The notes under the pieces were generated by a model. That model did not search any database, was not told where the DNA came from, and saw only the letters and a program-made list of their open reading frames with translations. A DNA stretch of 64,000 nucleotides from Acetivibrio straminisolvens JCM 21531. Its GTDB lineage: Bacteria > Bacillota > Clostridia > Acetivibrionales > Acetivibrionaceae. This document shows, one piece after another, positions 19,242 through 29,666 of the stretch (position 1 is its first letter; each line of letters starts with the position of its first letter). The stretch is from assembly GCF_000521465.1 (NCBI RefSeq), contig NZ_BAVR01000002.1:51283-115282 (forward strand), given 5' to 3'. Made by a program: the position numbers and the translations under genes.

Positions 19242-20288
19242 ATGGATTATATAAATATATTAAAGGATTTAAGTACATATCCCGGAGTATCCGGGCGGGA
19301 AGACAAACTTTCCGGGTACATTGCAAAGATGTTTGAAAAGTACTGTGACAGTGTGGAAATAGATGAATTCTATAATGTTATAGGGATAAAAAAGGGCAAA
19401 GGCAAACAAGGCAGAAGAATTATGGTTACAGCTCATATTGACGAAATCGGTTTGATGGTAAAGAGTATTGACGAAAAGGGTTTTGTCACTGTGTCAAACA
19501 TTGGGGGTGTGGACAGCAAAGTCCTTTTGGCTCAAGAAGTTATAATTCACGGGAAAAAAGAGATATACGGTATCATAGGTGCAAAACCTCCGCATCTTCT
19601 TACCCCGGAAGAAATTAAAAAGGCAGTTAAGATGGAGGATTTGACCATAGATACGGGACTTCCCGCTGAAGAAGTGAGAAAAAATGTATCAATAGGCGAT
19701 ATTGTAACCTTTAAGGTAGAACCCTTTGTTCTTCAGAACAACAGATTTAGCTCGAAATCCTTGGACAACAGAGCAGGGGTTGTTGCTTTGCTGGATATAA
19801 TGGAAAACTTGACTTTGTTAAACCATAATGATGATATATGGTTTGTGGCAACCGTTCAGGAAGAAGTGGGTCTTAGGGGAGCCAATATTGCTGCCTATAA
19901 TATAAATCCGGATTTGGCAATAGTGATTGATGTTTGCCACGGGCAGATACCCGGAACGCCGAAAGAATCCGTATTTCCGTTGGGTAAGGGACCGGCTGTT
20001 GCTGTCGGACCGAATCTTCATAGAAGATATACAAAAAAGATGATTAAGGTTGCAAAGGAAGAGAATATACCTTACCAGATAGATGTAGAGCCCGGGGACA
20101 CAGGTACTGAGGCGTGGGCTGTACAGGTTTCAAGAGAAGGAATTCCGACACTTTTGGTTTCAATTCCTCTAAAGTATATGCATACTGTAATTGAGACTTT
20201 AAACGTAGATGATATAAAAAATACCGGAAGACTGATTGCCAGGTTTATTTCAACGACAGGTAACGAAATGGAGGAAGGATTGTGCTGA
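19242..20288 (+). CDS. M42 family metallo-aminopeptidase (first of three tandem paralogues)
   Basis: A 348-residue cytosolic peptidase of the glutamyl/deblocking aminopeptidase type, a family that forms dodecameric tetrahedral particles. Metal-binding and catalytic residues are visible in AHIDEIGLM (His), LDNRAG (Asp), VQEEVGLRG (Glu-Glu), VIDVCHG (Asp) and KYMHT (His). GGCGGGGTG precedes the ATG. Family members were once mislabelled endoglucanases. Its stop overlaps the start of the next paralogue by seven bases, so the pair is translationally coupled. It probably trims peptides after the proteasome-like or Lon/Clp proteases. Confidence 0.93.
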   Translation: MDYINILKDLSTYPGVSGREDKLSGYIAKMFEKYCDSVEIDEFYNVIGIKKGKGKQGRRIMVTAHIDEIGLMVKSIDEKGFVTVSNIGGVDSKVLLAQEVIIHGKKEIYGIIGAKPPHLLTPEEIKKAVKMEDLTIDTGLPAEEVRKNVSIGDIVTFKVEPFVLQNNRFSSKSLDNRAGVVALLDIMENLTLLNHNDDIWFVATVQEEVGLRGANIAAYNINPDLAIVIDVCHGQIPGTPKESVFPLGKGPAVAVGPNLHRRYTKKMIKVAKEENIPYQIDVEPGDTGTEAWAVQVSREGIPTLLVSIPLKYMHTVIETLNVDDIKNTGRLIARFISTTGNEMEEGLC

Positions 20289-21319
20289 TAAAAGAGTTGA
20301 CAGAGTTAAACGGTGTATCGGGAAATGAGGATGAGGTAAGAAAGTTTATAAAAGCAGAGGCAGAAAAGTATGCAGATAGTATTACTGAGGACTCCATGGG
20401 AAATCTGATTTGCTATAAAAAAGGCATGTCTTCAAAGTACCGTGTAATGTTGTCCGCCCACATGGATGAGGTTGGATTTATGGTAACGGGATATGAAGAT
20501 GGCTTGCTCAAATTTGCAAGCATTGGCGGAATAGATGAAAGAATACTTCCCGGAAAGCGGGTACTGGTAGGGGACAAACGAATTCCCGGTGTTATAGGTT
20601 CCAAACCTATTCATCTTCAGGAGAAGATTGAAAGGGGCAATAATATAAAGCAAAAAAATATGTATATAGATATAGGTGCCGAAAAAAAGGAGGAAGCTGA
20701 AAAACTTGCTCCCCTTGGAGAATACATAGCCTTTCATAGCCCGTATACGGAGTTTGGAGATGGATGTATAAAGGCAAAAGCTTTAGATGACCGTATCGGT
20801 TGTGCAATACTCCTTGAAATATTAAAGGAGACATATCGGTTTGATTTGTATGTCTGCTTTACCGTTCAGGAGGAAATAGGCTTAAGAGGCGCAGGTATTG
20901 CTGCGTTTAGAGTAAATCCTGATATTGCAATTGTTGTGGAGGGAACTACCTGCTCCGATGTACCGGGGGCCCGCGAGCATGAGTATTCAACGGTGATGGG
21001 GCAGGGAGCGGCACTAACCGTAATGGACAGGACTTCCTATCCCAACAAAAGGCTGGTTGAATTCATGTACAAGACGGCAATAGATAAAAACATACCGGTT
21101 CAGTACAAACAAACCACTACCGGCGGAAATGATGCAGGCAAGATACAATTGACTAGAGAAGGAGTTGTGGTAGCATCGGTATCTGTTCCCTGTAGGTATA
21201 TACATTCCCCGGTATCGGTCATGAACCGAAGGGATTATGAAAGCTGCTTAAAGCTTGTAAAAGCTGTGTTGGATGAGATGGGCAGCAACGAGAATTTGAT
21301 TGAAAGCTTTAAAGCATAA
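20282..21319 (+). CDS. M42 family metallo-aminopeptidase (second paralogue)
   Basis: A 345-residue paralogue starting at GTG 20282, preceded by GAGGAAGG and overlapping the previous stop. Metal ligands are AHMDEVGFM, LDDRIG, VQEEIGLRG and YIHS. At the position where the neighbours have Asp (VIDV and AVDV), this protein has Glu (VVEGT), a possible change in metal site or specificity. Three adjacent M42 genes suggest a hetero-oligomeric peptidase complex with complementary specificities, as known for archaeal TET proteins; that is inference. Confidence 0.92.
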   Translation: MLIKELTELNGVSGNEDEVRKFIKAEAEKYADSITEDSMGNLICYKKGMSSKYRVMLSAHMDEVGFMVTGYEDGLLKFASIGGIDERILPGKRVLVGDKRIPGVIGSKPIHLQEKIERGNNIKQKNMYIDIGAEKKEEAEKLAPLGEYIAFHSPYTEFGDGCIKAKALDDRIGCAILLEILKETYRFDLYVCFTVQEEIGLRGAGIAAFRVNPDIAIVVEGTTCSDVPGAREHEYSTVMGQGAALTVMDRTSYPNKRLVEFMYKTAIDKNIPVQYKQTTTGGNDAGKIQLTREGVVVASVSVPCRYIHSPVSVMNRRDYESCLKLVKAVLDEMGSNENLIESFKA

Positions 21320-21365
21320 AGTATTGGCCCAAATATGTTAATCATAGAAAACGGAGGAATAGTAT

Positions 21366-22349
21366 ATGTTTGACTTGCTGAAAAAACTTACAGGAATCGT
21401 TGGAGTATCCGGAAATGAAGAAGAAATAAGGGAAGCTATAATAGAGGAAATTAAAGACTGTGTTGATGAAATAAAAGTTGATACCCTAGGAAACCTCATT
21501 GCCGTCAAAAAGGGCAAAGGTAAAAAAATCATGGTGGCAGCTCATATGGATGAGATTGGCATAATGGTTACATATATAGACGACAAAGGCTTTTTGAGGT
21601 TTTCGGCCATAGGAGGAGTCAGCCGTTATGACTCCATAGGTCAGAGGGTAAAGTTTAAAAACGGAGTTGTCGGCGCTGTTTACTACGAGGAAAAGCTTGA
21701 CGATATGAAGAATCTGCAGCTTTCCAAAATGTATATAGATATTGGGGCAAAAAGCAAAGAAGAGGCCAAAAAGATGGTAAATATCGGAGATGTTGCCTGT
21801 TTTGTGGGGGATGCGGTGCAGCAGGGGGATATCGTAATATCGAAGGCGCTGGATGACAGAAGCGGCTGTGCGGTTGTGGTAAAGGCGATAAAGGATCTGA
21901 AAGAGACGGATAATGAAATATACTTTGTATTCACAGTTCAGGAAGAGGTTGGATTAAGAGGAGCGAGAACCGCAGCTTTCGGTATAAAGCCGGATATAGC
22001 CATAGCTGTAGACGTTACAATGACAGGAGATACTCCCGAATCGCATCCTATGGAGGTTAGGTGCGGCGGCGGACCTGCAATTAAAATAAAGGACCGCTCT
22101 GTCCTTTGCCATCCTGAGGTAAGAAGGCTACTGGAGGAATCCGCAAAGAGGATTAAAATTCCCTATCAGCTTGAGATACTTGAGGCAGGGGGAAGCGATC
22201 CCGGTTCAATACACTTGACTGCAGGTGGAATACCTTCGGGAGCCATATCCATACCGGTAAGGTATGTTCACAGCCCTGTAGAGACCGCCAATATGTCGGA
22301 TATTAATAATGCTGTCAGGCTATTGGTTGAGGCCATCTGCCGGTATTGA
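21366..22349 (+). CDS. M42 family metallo-aminopeptidase (third paralogue)
   Basis: A 327-residue paralogue with a good site (GGAGG eight bases before the ATG). Metal ligands are AHMDEIGIM, LDDRSG, VQEEVGLRG, AVDVTMTGD and RYVHS, all of which match the family. It is about 20 residues shorter than its two upstream paralogues, mainly in the insert domain. It ends the peptidase operon and is followed by a terminator at 22358. Confidence 0.93.
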   Translation: MFDLLKKLTGIVGVSGNEEEIREAIIEEIKDCVDEIKVDTLGNLIAVKKGKGKKIMVAAHMDEIGIMVTYIDDKGFLRFSAIGGVSRYDSIGQRVKFKNGVVGAVYYEEKLDDMKNLQLSKMYIDIGAKSKEEAKKMVNIGDVACFVGDAVQQGDIVISKALDDRSGCAVVVKAIKDLKETDNEIYFVFTVQEEVGLRGARTAAFGIKPDIAIAVDVTMTGDTPESHPMEVRCGGGPAIKIKDRSVLCHPEVRRLLEESAKRIKIPYQLEILEAGGSDPGSIHLTAGGIPSGAISIPVRYVHSPVETANMSDINNAVRLLVEAICRY

Positions 22350-22357
22350 TAAAAAAT

Positions 22358-22390
22358 GACCTCCTGACTTTAGAGCAGGAGGCCTTTTAA
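22358..22390 (+). terminator. Terminator of the M42 operon
   Basis: Stem CCTCCTG / CAGGAGG with an 8-10 base loop and TTTT, nine bases after the last peptidase stop. Confidence 0.8.
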
Positions 22391-22568
22391 TGAGGAATAT
22401 TTTCAATTAAAGGATATTAATATAATGGTAACCTGTGATATAATACTGAAAGTGTAAATTTACTCACTGGTTTATTATGTAAAATTTTGAATTAAAGAAG
22501 TTTATATTATTTTATACAGAGTTGATATTTAAGAAAACCGATAAAACTGTTTTAAGGAGTTTATGTTT

Positions 22569-23634
22569 ATGAGCAAGTATTGGAGTAATATTGTCAGAAA
22601 AATAAGCCTTATGTTCCTGGTGAGCAGCCAAAGGACAAAAAATACATAAAATTAAACACCAATGAGAATCCGTATCCGCCCTCGGAAAAAGTTCTAAAGG
22701 CCATTTCAATGGAGGCAAATGAAAGCCTGAGGTTATACCCGGACCCCACATGCGAAAGTCTACGGAATACCTTGGCGGAGTATTACGGGCTTAAAGCGTC
22801 GCAAGTATTTGTAGGCAACGGTTCGGATGAGCTTTTGGCCTTTTCGTTTATGGCTTTTTTCAACCCGGGAGACACCATTATTTTTCCGGATATAACTTAT
22901 AGTTTTTATGAAGTATATTCCTCGATGTTTTCCGTAAATTATAGGTTAATTTCCTTGGATGATGAATTTAACGTACCGGTAGAGGAGTTTTTACCGAAAA
23001 TGACGGGATAATATTGGCAAACCCGAATGCTCCCACAGGAAAAGCTCTTTCTATTGAAAGCATAAGAAGAATTCTTGAAAAGAATGCCGATAAAGTTGTT
23101 ATTATTGACGAAGCATATGTTGATTTTGGAGCCCGTTCATCTGTCGAATTGATAAAAGAATTTGAGAATATTCTGGTTATTCAAACATTATCAAAATCCA
23201 GGGCCTTGGCAGGTCTTCGTGTGGGTTTTGCTTTAGGCAGCGAACAGTTGATAGAGGGTTTGGATCGTGTAAAGAATTCTATAAACTCTTATACCTTGGA
23301 CAGATTGGCACTGATTGGTGCCAAAGAAGCGATAAAGGATCATGGGTATTTTTGCGAAATCAGAGATAAAATAATAAATACTAGGGAGTGGGTTTCAAAG
23401 GAACTGTCTTCTATGGGCTTTAAAGTGATTGAATCAAAGGCCAACTTTATTTTTGTAAGCCACCCGAAGATAAACGCTAAGCTCTTGTTTGAAAAATATA
23501 GAGAAAATAATATACTGGTTCGGCATTTTAGCAGCCCGAGAATTGACAATTACCTTCGCGTCAGCATAGGCTCTGATGAAGAAATGGATATCTTTTGCAG
23601 GAAAACAAAGGAGATAATCGAATCGCTGAATTAG
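22569..23634 (+). CDS. hisC: Histidinol-phosphate aminotransferase (two frameshifts)
   Basis: A PLP-dependent class II aminotransferase that converts imidazole-acetol phosphate to histidinol phosphate; related enzymes take aromatic keto acids. Visible motifs are KLNTNENPYPPS, the ANPNAPTG loop, DEAYVDFG and the PLP Lys in TLSKSRALAGLRVG. Two bases are missing: a C at 22607-22608 (restoring ISPYVPGEQP) and a G at 23004-23006 (restoring MTGIILANPN). The corrected length is 355 residues. ATG 22569 lies nine bases after AAGGAG. It is not in a his operon here. Confidence 0.92.
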
Positions 23635-23747
23635 GTCCATGGCAGGAAAGAAAAATTGAAAAACTTCATTTTTTTAAAGGTAAAAAATGCTCCTGTGTAG
23701 AATAAATTCAGTATAGAAAAAATAACAAAGAATTTGTGAGGTGCGAA

Positions 23748-25372
23748 ATGAAGATAACCTTTTTGGGGGCTGCAAAAACAGTTACCGGCTCATGTTTCTT
23801 TGTGGAGACAGCGTCTTCCAAATTTCTTGTCGATTGCGGTATGTTTCAGGGATACTCCAAGAACAATGCCTTAAATGAAGAAGATTTTCCTTTTAATGTA
23901 GAAGAACTTGATTATATTTTTCTTACCCATGCGCATATAGACCATAGCGGAAGGATTCCGAGGCTTTATATCAAAGGCTTTGAGGGTGAGGTAATTGCTA
24001 CAAAGCCGACGGTAGAGCTTTGTGCCATTATGCTCCCTGACAGTGGTCATATTCAGGAATTTGAAAACGAATGGACCAACAGAAAGAGAATTCGTGCAGG
24101 TAAGCCTCCGGTTGAGCCTTTGTATACATATCAGGATGCAGTGGATTGTTTGAAACTCTTCAGAAAGGTTTCTTATGATGAAGTAGTGAAAATAAATGAC
24201 GAAATAAGGGTAAGATTTAAAGATGCAGGGCATATTTTGGGTTCGGCCATCATTGAAATGTGGATTACCGAACGAGGTGAAGAGACAAAAATCGTATTTT
24301 CCGGCGATTTGGGAAACAGGGATATGCCGATATTGAAGGACCCTTCGATAATAGAGAGTGCGGATTATCTTGTAATTGAATCAACTTACGGCAACAGGCT
24401 TCACAAAGAGCGTGTAAACAAAGCGGAGCATTTTTTGGACTTGATAAATGCTACAATTGAGCAGGGCGGAAATGTCATAATACCTTCTTTTGCAGTGGGA
24501 AGAACGCAGGAACTCATATATGAACTGAATAAAAAGAAAGAAGTATGTGATGAAAAATTAAAAATGCTGTTTGCTACTCCGGTTTATATCGACAGTCCTA
24601 TGGCCATATCGGCAACAGAGGTGTTTAGAAACAATCTGGACTGCTATGACGAGGAAGCTAGGGAATATATTGAAAACGGCGACAATCCTTTGGACTTTCC
24701 GGGACTTCAATTTACCCGCACAGCTGACGAGTCCAAGGCATTGAATGAAAGAAAAGAGAGCTCGATAATCATTTCTGCCAGCGGTATGTGCGAGGCAGGA
24801 AGAATAAAGCATCATTTGAAGCACAACCTGTGGAGGAAAGACAGTACAATAATTTTTGTGGGATATCAGGCGGAAGGGACGCTTGGAAGAAGGCTTTTAG
24901 ACGGTGCGAAGAAAGTAAGGCTGTTTGGTGAAGAAATCTCGGTAGAAGCAAGGATTGAGATGATTGAAGGCTTTTCAGGTCATGCGGACAAGGAAGGCTT
25001 TTAAATTGGATTGGAAAATTTAACAGAAAGCCAAAAAAGATTTTTATAGTGCATGGCGAAGAAGATTCGATGGTCGAGTTTTCAGAAGAAATTAACAGAA
25101 GATTCAATATTGAAACTATCATACCTTCCAGAGGAGAAAGCTTTATAATAAATGCCCGCAATGTAATTGAAACGGACGAAAAAGTAAGACCCGACAATTC
25201 ATTCAAGAGGCTTCAAGTGGTTGAGAAGCTTGAGAGCATTAAAGAAGAGGTGGATGAACTGTCATACATATTAAAATCAGACTTAAAGCAGGAGAAGACG
25301 GATCTTGAGATTGATGAGTTGTTGGTAAAACTAAAGAATATAGAAAAGTCGATTTTAGAGGCGTTAAAATAA
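23748..25372 (+). CDS. MBL-fold/beta-CASP ribonuclease-type protein (one frameshift)
   Basis: A 541-residue protein of the CPSF73/YSH1-like beta-CASP group. The metallo-beta-lactamase motif is LTHAHIDHSG, followed by DAGHILGSA, FSGDLGNRD and the beta-CASP segments SFAVGRTQE, YIDSPMA and SASGMCEAGRI, ending in GFSGHADKEGF. One T is missing in the run at 24999-25002; restoring it joins GF to LNWIGKFNRKPKKIFIVHGEEDS, which contains the final metal-binding His (VHGEED). Such proteins process or degrade RNA. A C-terminal extension of about 85 residues is predicted to be a coiled coil. ATG 23748 follows GAGGTG. Confidence 0.9.
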
Positions 25373-25401
25373 TAAATGTGAAAATATTAATATGTTATAT
25401 T

Positions 25402-25437
25402 AAAAATAAAGAAGTTCAAAATCCTTCTTTATTTTTT
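25402..25437 (+). terminator. Terminator after the beta-CASP gene
   Basis: Perfect 13-bp stem AAAAATAAAGAAG / CTTCTTTATTTTT with a 9-base loop, 30 bases after the stop codon. It is symmetrical and could act on both strands. Confidence 0.8.
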
Positions 25438-25516
25438 GACCTTTGTTGTAAAATAAAGATGAATCACTGGTAGCATGGCAGGTATTGAAATTTAATTTTT
25501 GGAGGATGGTAGGATT

Positions 25517-27028
25517 ATGTTAATGAAATTCTTATTTTTTGGTATTTTTGTTGCCATTATGATCGGTGTCGGAATTTACAGCAAAAAGAAAGTAAATAAC
25601 GCACAGGACTTTTTATTGGGCGGAAGGACAATGGGACCGTGGATTTCTGCTTTTGCCTATGGTACGACATATTTTTCGGCAGTTATTTTTATAGGTTATG
25701 CAGGCAAAAACGGATGGAACTTTGGGATTTCCGCAGTATGGATCGGAGTCGCCAATGCAATTTTAGGTTGCCTTCTCTCGTGGCTTGTCCTTGCTAAGAG
25801 GACTCGTAAAATGACTCATGATTTGAACGTTTCGACAATGCCCGAGTTTTTTGAAAAAAGATATGACAGCAAGGGTCTAAAAATAGTTGCATCAATCATT
25901 ATTTTCGTATTTCTTGTTCCTTATTCGGCATCGGTTTACCAGGGATTGAGCTATTTAATTGAAAAAACAATTGCAGAGCCTTTAGCAGCAACTCTTGGAA
26001 TTACGATTTCTTTTGAGGCAATTATGCTGATAATGGCTGCATTAACGGGAATATATCTTTTGCTTGGAGGATATGTGGCTACTGCCATTAATGACTTGAT
26101 TCAGGGTATTATAATGATAGTTGGAATTATTCTAATGGTGGCTTTTGTCGTAAACCACCAGAATGTTGGAGGAATTACCGAAGGATTGTCAAGGCTTTCA
26201 CAAATTCCGGACGTGGGTGATGGACTGGTTAAGCCTTTTGGACCTCAGCCTTTAAGCCTACTTTCATTGATCATACTTACAAGCCTTGGTACATGGGGAT
26301 TACCTCAGATGATTCACAAGTTTTATGCGGTAAAAGACGATGATTCCATAAAGAAAGCTACTATTGTTTCGACAATTTTTGCAACATTGATATCCGGTGG
26401 AGCTTATTTTATAGGTGTTTTCGGAAGGCTTTTTGTTTCACTGGATGAAATAGGCGGAGATCTTGACAGAATCGTACCTACAATGCTTGAAAAGGCATTA
26501 CCGGATTATTTGATGGGTATAGTGATTATTCTTGTGCTTTCGGCTTCGATGTCAACTCTTTCTTCACTGGTACTTGTATCAAGCTCGGCAATTTCTATGG
26601 ACCTTGTAAAGGGAGTATTTTTCCCGAAAATGAAGAGTGAAAAGGTTATGGTTCTTATGAGAGTGCTTTGTGCATTGTTTGTAGCCTTTTCCTTCATTGT
26701 TGCTGTAAGACCCAGCTCTATTTTGACCCTTATGTCATTATCCTGGGGAACTGTTGCTGGTTCATTCCTTGCTCCGTTTTTGTATGGCCTGTACTGGAAG
26801 GGTACAACCAAGGTTGGAGCATGGTCAGGTATGATAGTTGGATTCTTATGTTCCGTAGGTGGCGCAATGATTTTTGGTTTAAAGAATGCGCCAAATGTGG
26901 GAGCTATAGCAATGCTCGTATCTTTGATAGTCGTACCTGTGGTAAGTTTCTTTACGGCAAAGCTTCCCAGTACACATATTAATATGATATACGGTGAAGA
27001 GGACAATAAGCAGAAACTGGCCTCCTAA
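25517..27028 (+). CDS. Sodium:solute symporter (SSS family)
   Basis: A 503-residue integral membrane protein with about 13 hydrophobic spans. It has the family N terminus (GVGIYSKKKVNNAQDFLLGGR, in which the segment after the first span is typical), the GPWISAFAYGTTYFSA region and a C-terminal GSFLAPFLYGLYWKGTTK signature. It takes up a small organic solute with sodium; proline, pantothenate and carboxylates are all carried by relatives, and the sequence alone does not decide. GGAGG at 25501-25505 precedes ATG 25517. It is a single-gene unit with its own terminator. Confidence 0.88.
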   Translation: MLMKFLFFGIFVAIMIGVGIYSKKKVNNAQDFLLGGRTMGPWISAFAYGTTYFSAVIFIGYAGKNGWNFGISAVWIGVANAILGCLLSWLVLAKRTRKMTHDLNVSTMPEFFEKRYDSKGLKIVASIIIFVFLVPYSASVYQGLSYLIEKTIAEPLAATLGITISFEAIMLIMAALTGIYLLLGGYVATAINDLIQGIIMIVGIILMVAFVVNHQNVGGITEGLSRLSQIPDVGDGLVKPFGPQPLSLLSLIILTSLGTWGLPQMIHKFYAVKDDDSIKKATIVSTIFATLISGGAYFIGVFGRLFVSLDEIGGDLDRIVPTMLEKALPDYLMGIVIILVLSASMSTLSSLVLVSSSAISMDLVKGVFFPKMKSEKVMVLMRVLCALFVAFSFIVAVRPSSILTLMSLSWGTVAGSFLAPFLYGLYWKGTTKVGAWSGMIVGFLCSVGGAMIFGLKNAPNVGAIAMLVSLIVVPVVSFFTAKLPSTHINMIYGEEDNKQKLAS

Positions 27029-27060
27029 CAATAATTAAAATTCCAATTTGTGTTGATAAG

Positions 27061-27096
27061 ACAGCCGGAGTGTATTTTTCGGCTGTTTTGCTTTTT
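27061..27096 (+). terminator. Terminator after the symporter gene
   Basis: Stem ACAGCCG (27061-27067) / CGGCTGT (27080-27086) followed by TTTGCTTTTT, 32 bases after the stop. Confidence 0.82.
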
Positions 27097-27142
27097 ATCA
27101 TAGTTCGAAGCGTAATACAATCAAGCTATTAGCAATTAATAA

Positions 27143-27171
27143 TTGACAATAATAAGTTAATAAAAGATAAT
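27143..27171 (+). promoter_or_regulatory. Sigma-A type promoter for iorAB-paaK
   Basis: A consensus TTGACA (27143-27148) is followed after exactly 17 bases by GATAAT (27166-27171). It lies 85 bases before the iorA start in a gene-free interval. Confidence 0.6.
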
Positions 27172-27255
27172 AATATAAGGGTTTAATATGCTTGGATTAT
27201 GTGATAAGATAGAAATAATATTATTCTATATTTATAATTAGATGGGGGATTGTTG

Positions 27256-28992
27256 ATGAAAAAACTAATGCTCGGAAACGAAGCAGTAGCCAGAGGAGCG
27301 TATGAGGCAGGAGTTAGGGTTGCAACTGCTTATCCCGGTACTCCAAGTACCGAAATAACAGAAAATATAGCAAAATACGACGAAGTGTATTGTGAGTGGT
27401 CACCGAATGAAAAAGTTGCTCTTGAAGTAGCAATAGGTTCAGCGATTGCCGGCGGAAGAGCCATTTGCTCAATGAAACATGTCGGGCTTAATGTGGCAGC
27501 CGATCCTTTGTTCACTGCATCTTATACCGGAGTCAATGCAGGACTTGTTATCATGGTTGCGGACGATCCGGGTATGCATAGCTCACAAAATGAGCAGGAC
27601 AGCAGAATGTATGCAAAAGCTTCAAAAGTACCTATGGTTGAGCCTTCCGATAGTAGTGAGTGTAAAGAATATGTAAAGGCAGCCTTTGAAATTAGCGAAA
27701 AGTTTGATACTCCTGTTATTTTGAGACTTTCAACAAGGATATCCCATTCCCAGAGTATTGTCGAAGTCGGGGAAAGGGAGGAAATAGCGCTTAAGGAATA
27801 TAAAAAGGATCCTGATAAGTATGTTATGATGCCGGCAATGGCACGCAAAAGACATGTTGCGGTAGAAAATAGAATGGCAGCTTTGGCCCAGTTCTCCAAT
27901 ACGACTCCTTTAAACAGGATTGAATGGGGAACCACGGATATTGGTGTTATAACCAGCGGGATTGCTTATCAGTATGCAAGAGAAGCCTTCGGCGATGTTT
28001 CATATCTCAAGCTTGGAATGATTTATCCACTTCCGGACAAATTAATCAAAGAGTTTTCTGAGAAAGTAAAAGTATTATATGTTATAGAAGAATTGGAGCC
28101 GTTTTTTGAAGACCATATAAAGAAATTGGGCATTAAGGTTATAGGCAAGGATGTATTGCCTGTTATGGGCGAATACAGCGCCAACCTTATCAGAGAAAAG
28201 GTATTTGGAAAGCAAAGCGGAGGAAAGAAGATTGAGGGAATCGGCACACCGGTAAGACCTCCTGTAATGTGCCCCGGATGTCCGCACAGGGGAATGTTTT
28301 ATGTTCTCAACAAGCTAAAGCTTACAGTTAGCGGAGATATCGGATGTTACACATTGGGAGCATTGCCGCCAACCCAGTCAATGGATACCTGTGTCTGCAT
28401 GGGTGCAAGTATTGGTGCAGCTCACGGTATGGAGAAATCGAGGGGCAAGGAGTTTGGCAAAAAAACTGTTGCAATACTTGGAGATTCCACATTTGTGCAT
28501 TCGGGAATAACCGGGCTTGTTGACGTGGTTTATAACAAAGGAAATTCTACAGTAATAATACTTGACAACTCCATTACCGGTATGACAGGTCATCAGCATA
28601 ATCCTACAACCGGTTTTACAATAAAAGGAGAGCCCACAAGACAGGTGGATCTTGTAAAGCTCTGCAATGCTGTCGGAGTTGACAGAGTCAAGGTTGTTGA
28701 TCCCTTTAACCTAAAAGAGTTTGAAAAGACCTTAAAGGAAGAGATTGAGGCTGATGAACCTTCGGTTGTGATTTCCCAGAGACCGTGTGCTCTATTAAAA
28801 CATGTGAAATTTGAAGGTCCTCACAGAATAGTCATTGAAAAGTGTAAAAAATGCAAGATGTGTATGAAAATAGGATGTCCTGCTATCGTTGACATGGGGG
28901 ACTATATAGAAATAAATGATGCTTTATGTGTGGGCTGCGGATTATGTTCAAAAGTATGTAACTTTGATGCGATTGAAAAGGCTGGTGAGTGA
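27256..28992 (+). CDS. iorA: Indolepyruvate:ferredoxin oxidoreductase alpha subunit
   Basis: A 578-residue subunit that oxidatively decarboxylates aryl pyruvates to aryl-acetyl-CoA with reduction of ferredoxin. The N-terminal domain (AYPGTPSTEI) and the ThDP-binding domain (GDSTFVHSGITGL to LDNSITGMTGHQ) are intact. Two [4Fe-4S] clusters lie at the C terminus (CKKCKMCMKIGCP and CVGCGLCSKVC). ATG 27256 follows TGGGGGA. The beta subunit follows immediately, then a phenylacetate-CoA-type ligase and an ACT-domain protein, the usual archaeal/clostridial arrangement for aromatic amino acid use or salvage. Confidence 0.95.
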   Translation: MKKLMLGNEAVARGAYEAGVRVATAYPGTPSTEITENIAKYDEVYCEWSPNEKVALEVAIGSAIAGGRAICSMKHVGLNVAADPLFTASYTGVNAGLVIMVADDPGMHSSQNEQDSRMYAKASKVPMVEPSDSSECKEYVKAAFEISEKFDTPVILRLSTRISHSQSIVEVGEREEIALKEYKKDPDKYVMMPAMARKRHVAVENRMAALAQFSNTTPLNRIEWGTTDIGVITSGIAYQYAREAFGDVSYLKLGMIYPLPDKLIKEFSEKVKVLYVIEELEPFFEDHIKKLGIKVIGKDVLPVMGEYSANLIREKVFGKQSGGKKIEGIGTPVRPPVMCPGCPHRGMFYVLNKLKLTVSGDIGCYTLGALPPTQSMDTCVCMGASIGAAHGMEKSRGKEFGKKTVAILGDSTFVHSGITGLVDVVYNKGNSTVIILDNSITGMTGHQHNPTTGFTIKGEPTRQVDLVKLCNAVGVDRVKVVDPFNLKEFEKTLKEEIEADEPSVVISQRPCALLKHVKFEGPHRIVIEKCKKCKMCMKIGCPAIVDMGDYIEINDALCVGCGLCSKVCNFDAIEKAGE

Positions 28993-28994
28993 TA

Positions 28995-29570
28995 ATGAGC
29001 AAATATAATATAATGATAGTAGGAGTAGGCGGACAGGGGACATTGCTTGCAAGCAGAATCATAGGCAATGTTGCGCTGAAGCAAAATTGTGACGTTAAAG
29101 TTTCTGAAGTGCATGGAATGTCACAGCGTGGTGGAAGTGTCGTAACTTATGTAAAGATAGGCGACAAGGTTTACTCTCCCATAATTGAAAAGGGTGAGGC
29201 GGATATAATTATTGCCTTTGAAATGCTTGAGGCTTTAAGATGGGCAGAGTATTTAAAAGATGATGGAAAGCTTTTGGTCAACGAGCAAAGAATTAACCCT
29301 ATGCCAGTTATCATAGGAAAAGAAAAATATCCGGAAAACATAATGGAAGTACTTAGGGAAAACTATAAAAACGTTATTTCCTTAGATGCCCTTAAAATAG
29401 CCAGGGAATGTAAAAACATAAAGGCAGTAAATACTGTTTTGATTGGGCTTTTGGCAAAGACAATGGGTATTGATAAGGAAGTATGGATTGAGTCGCTTAA
29501 GGAAGTAGTTCCTCAAAAGGCGCTTGATGTAAACCTTAAGGCTTTTGAAGAAGGCTATAGCAGAGGTTAA
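28995..29570 (+). CDS. iorB: Indolepyruvate:ferredoxin oxidoreductase beta subunit
   Basis: A 191-residue gamma-type oxidoreductase domain with the signature GVGGQGTLLASRI near its N terminus and EVHGMSQRGGSVV, which binds the partner subunit and CoA. It starts two bases after the iorA stop, with GGTGAG as the ribosome binding site inside the end of iorA. The product forms the IorAB heterodimer. Confidence 0.95.
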   Translation: MSKYNIMIVGVGGQGTLLASRIIGNVALKQNCDVKVSEVHGMSQRGGSVVTYVKIGDKVYSPIIEKGEADIIIAFEMLEALRWAEYLKDDGKLLVNEQRINPMPVIIGKEKYPENIMEVLRENYKNVISLDALKIARECKNIKAVNTVLIGLLAKTMGIDKEVWIESLKEVVPQKALDVNLKAFEEGYSRG

Positions 29571-29666
29571 TATAAACGCAAACACTAAGTCATGTAAATA
29601 AAACCGATGGGCTTAGTTCCCAAGGTATTTACTATAAAATTCATAAAGTGTATAGGGGGTAGTTAT

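Noticed and set aside
19242..22349. Endoglucanases, as M42 proteins are sometimes labelled
   Set aside because: The metal ligands are those of aminopeptidases and there is no signal peptide, dockerin or carbohydrate-binding module.
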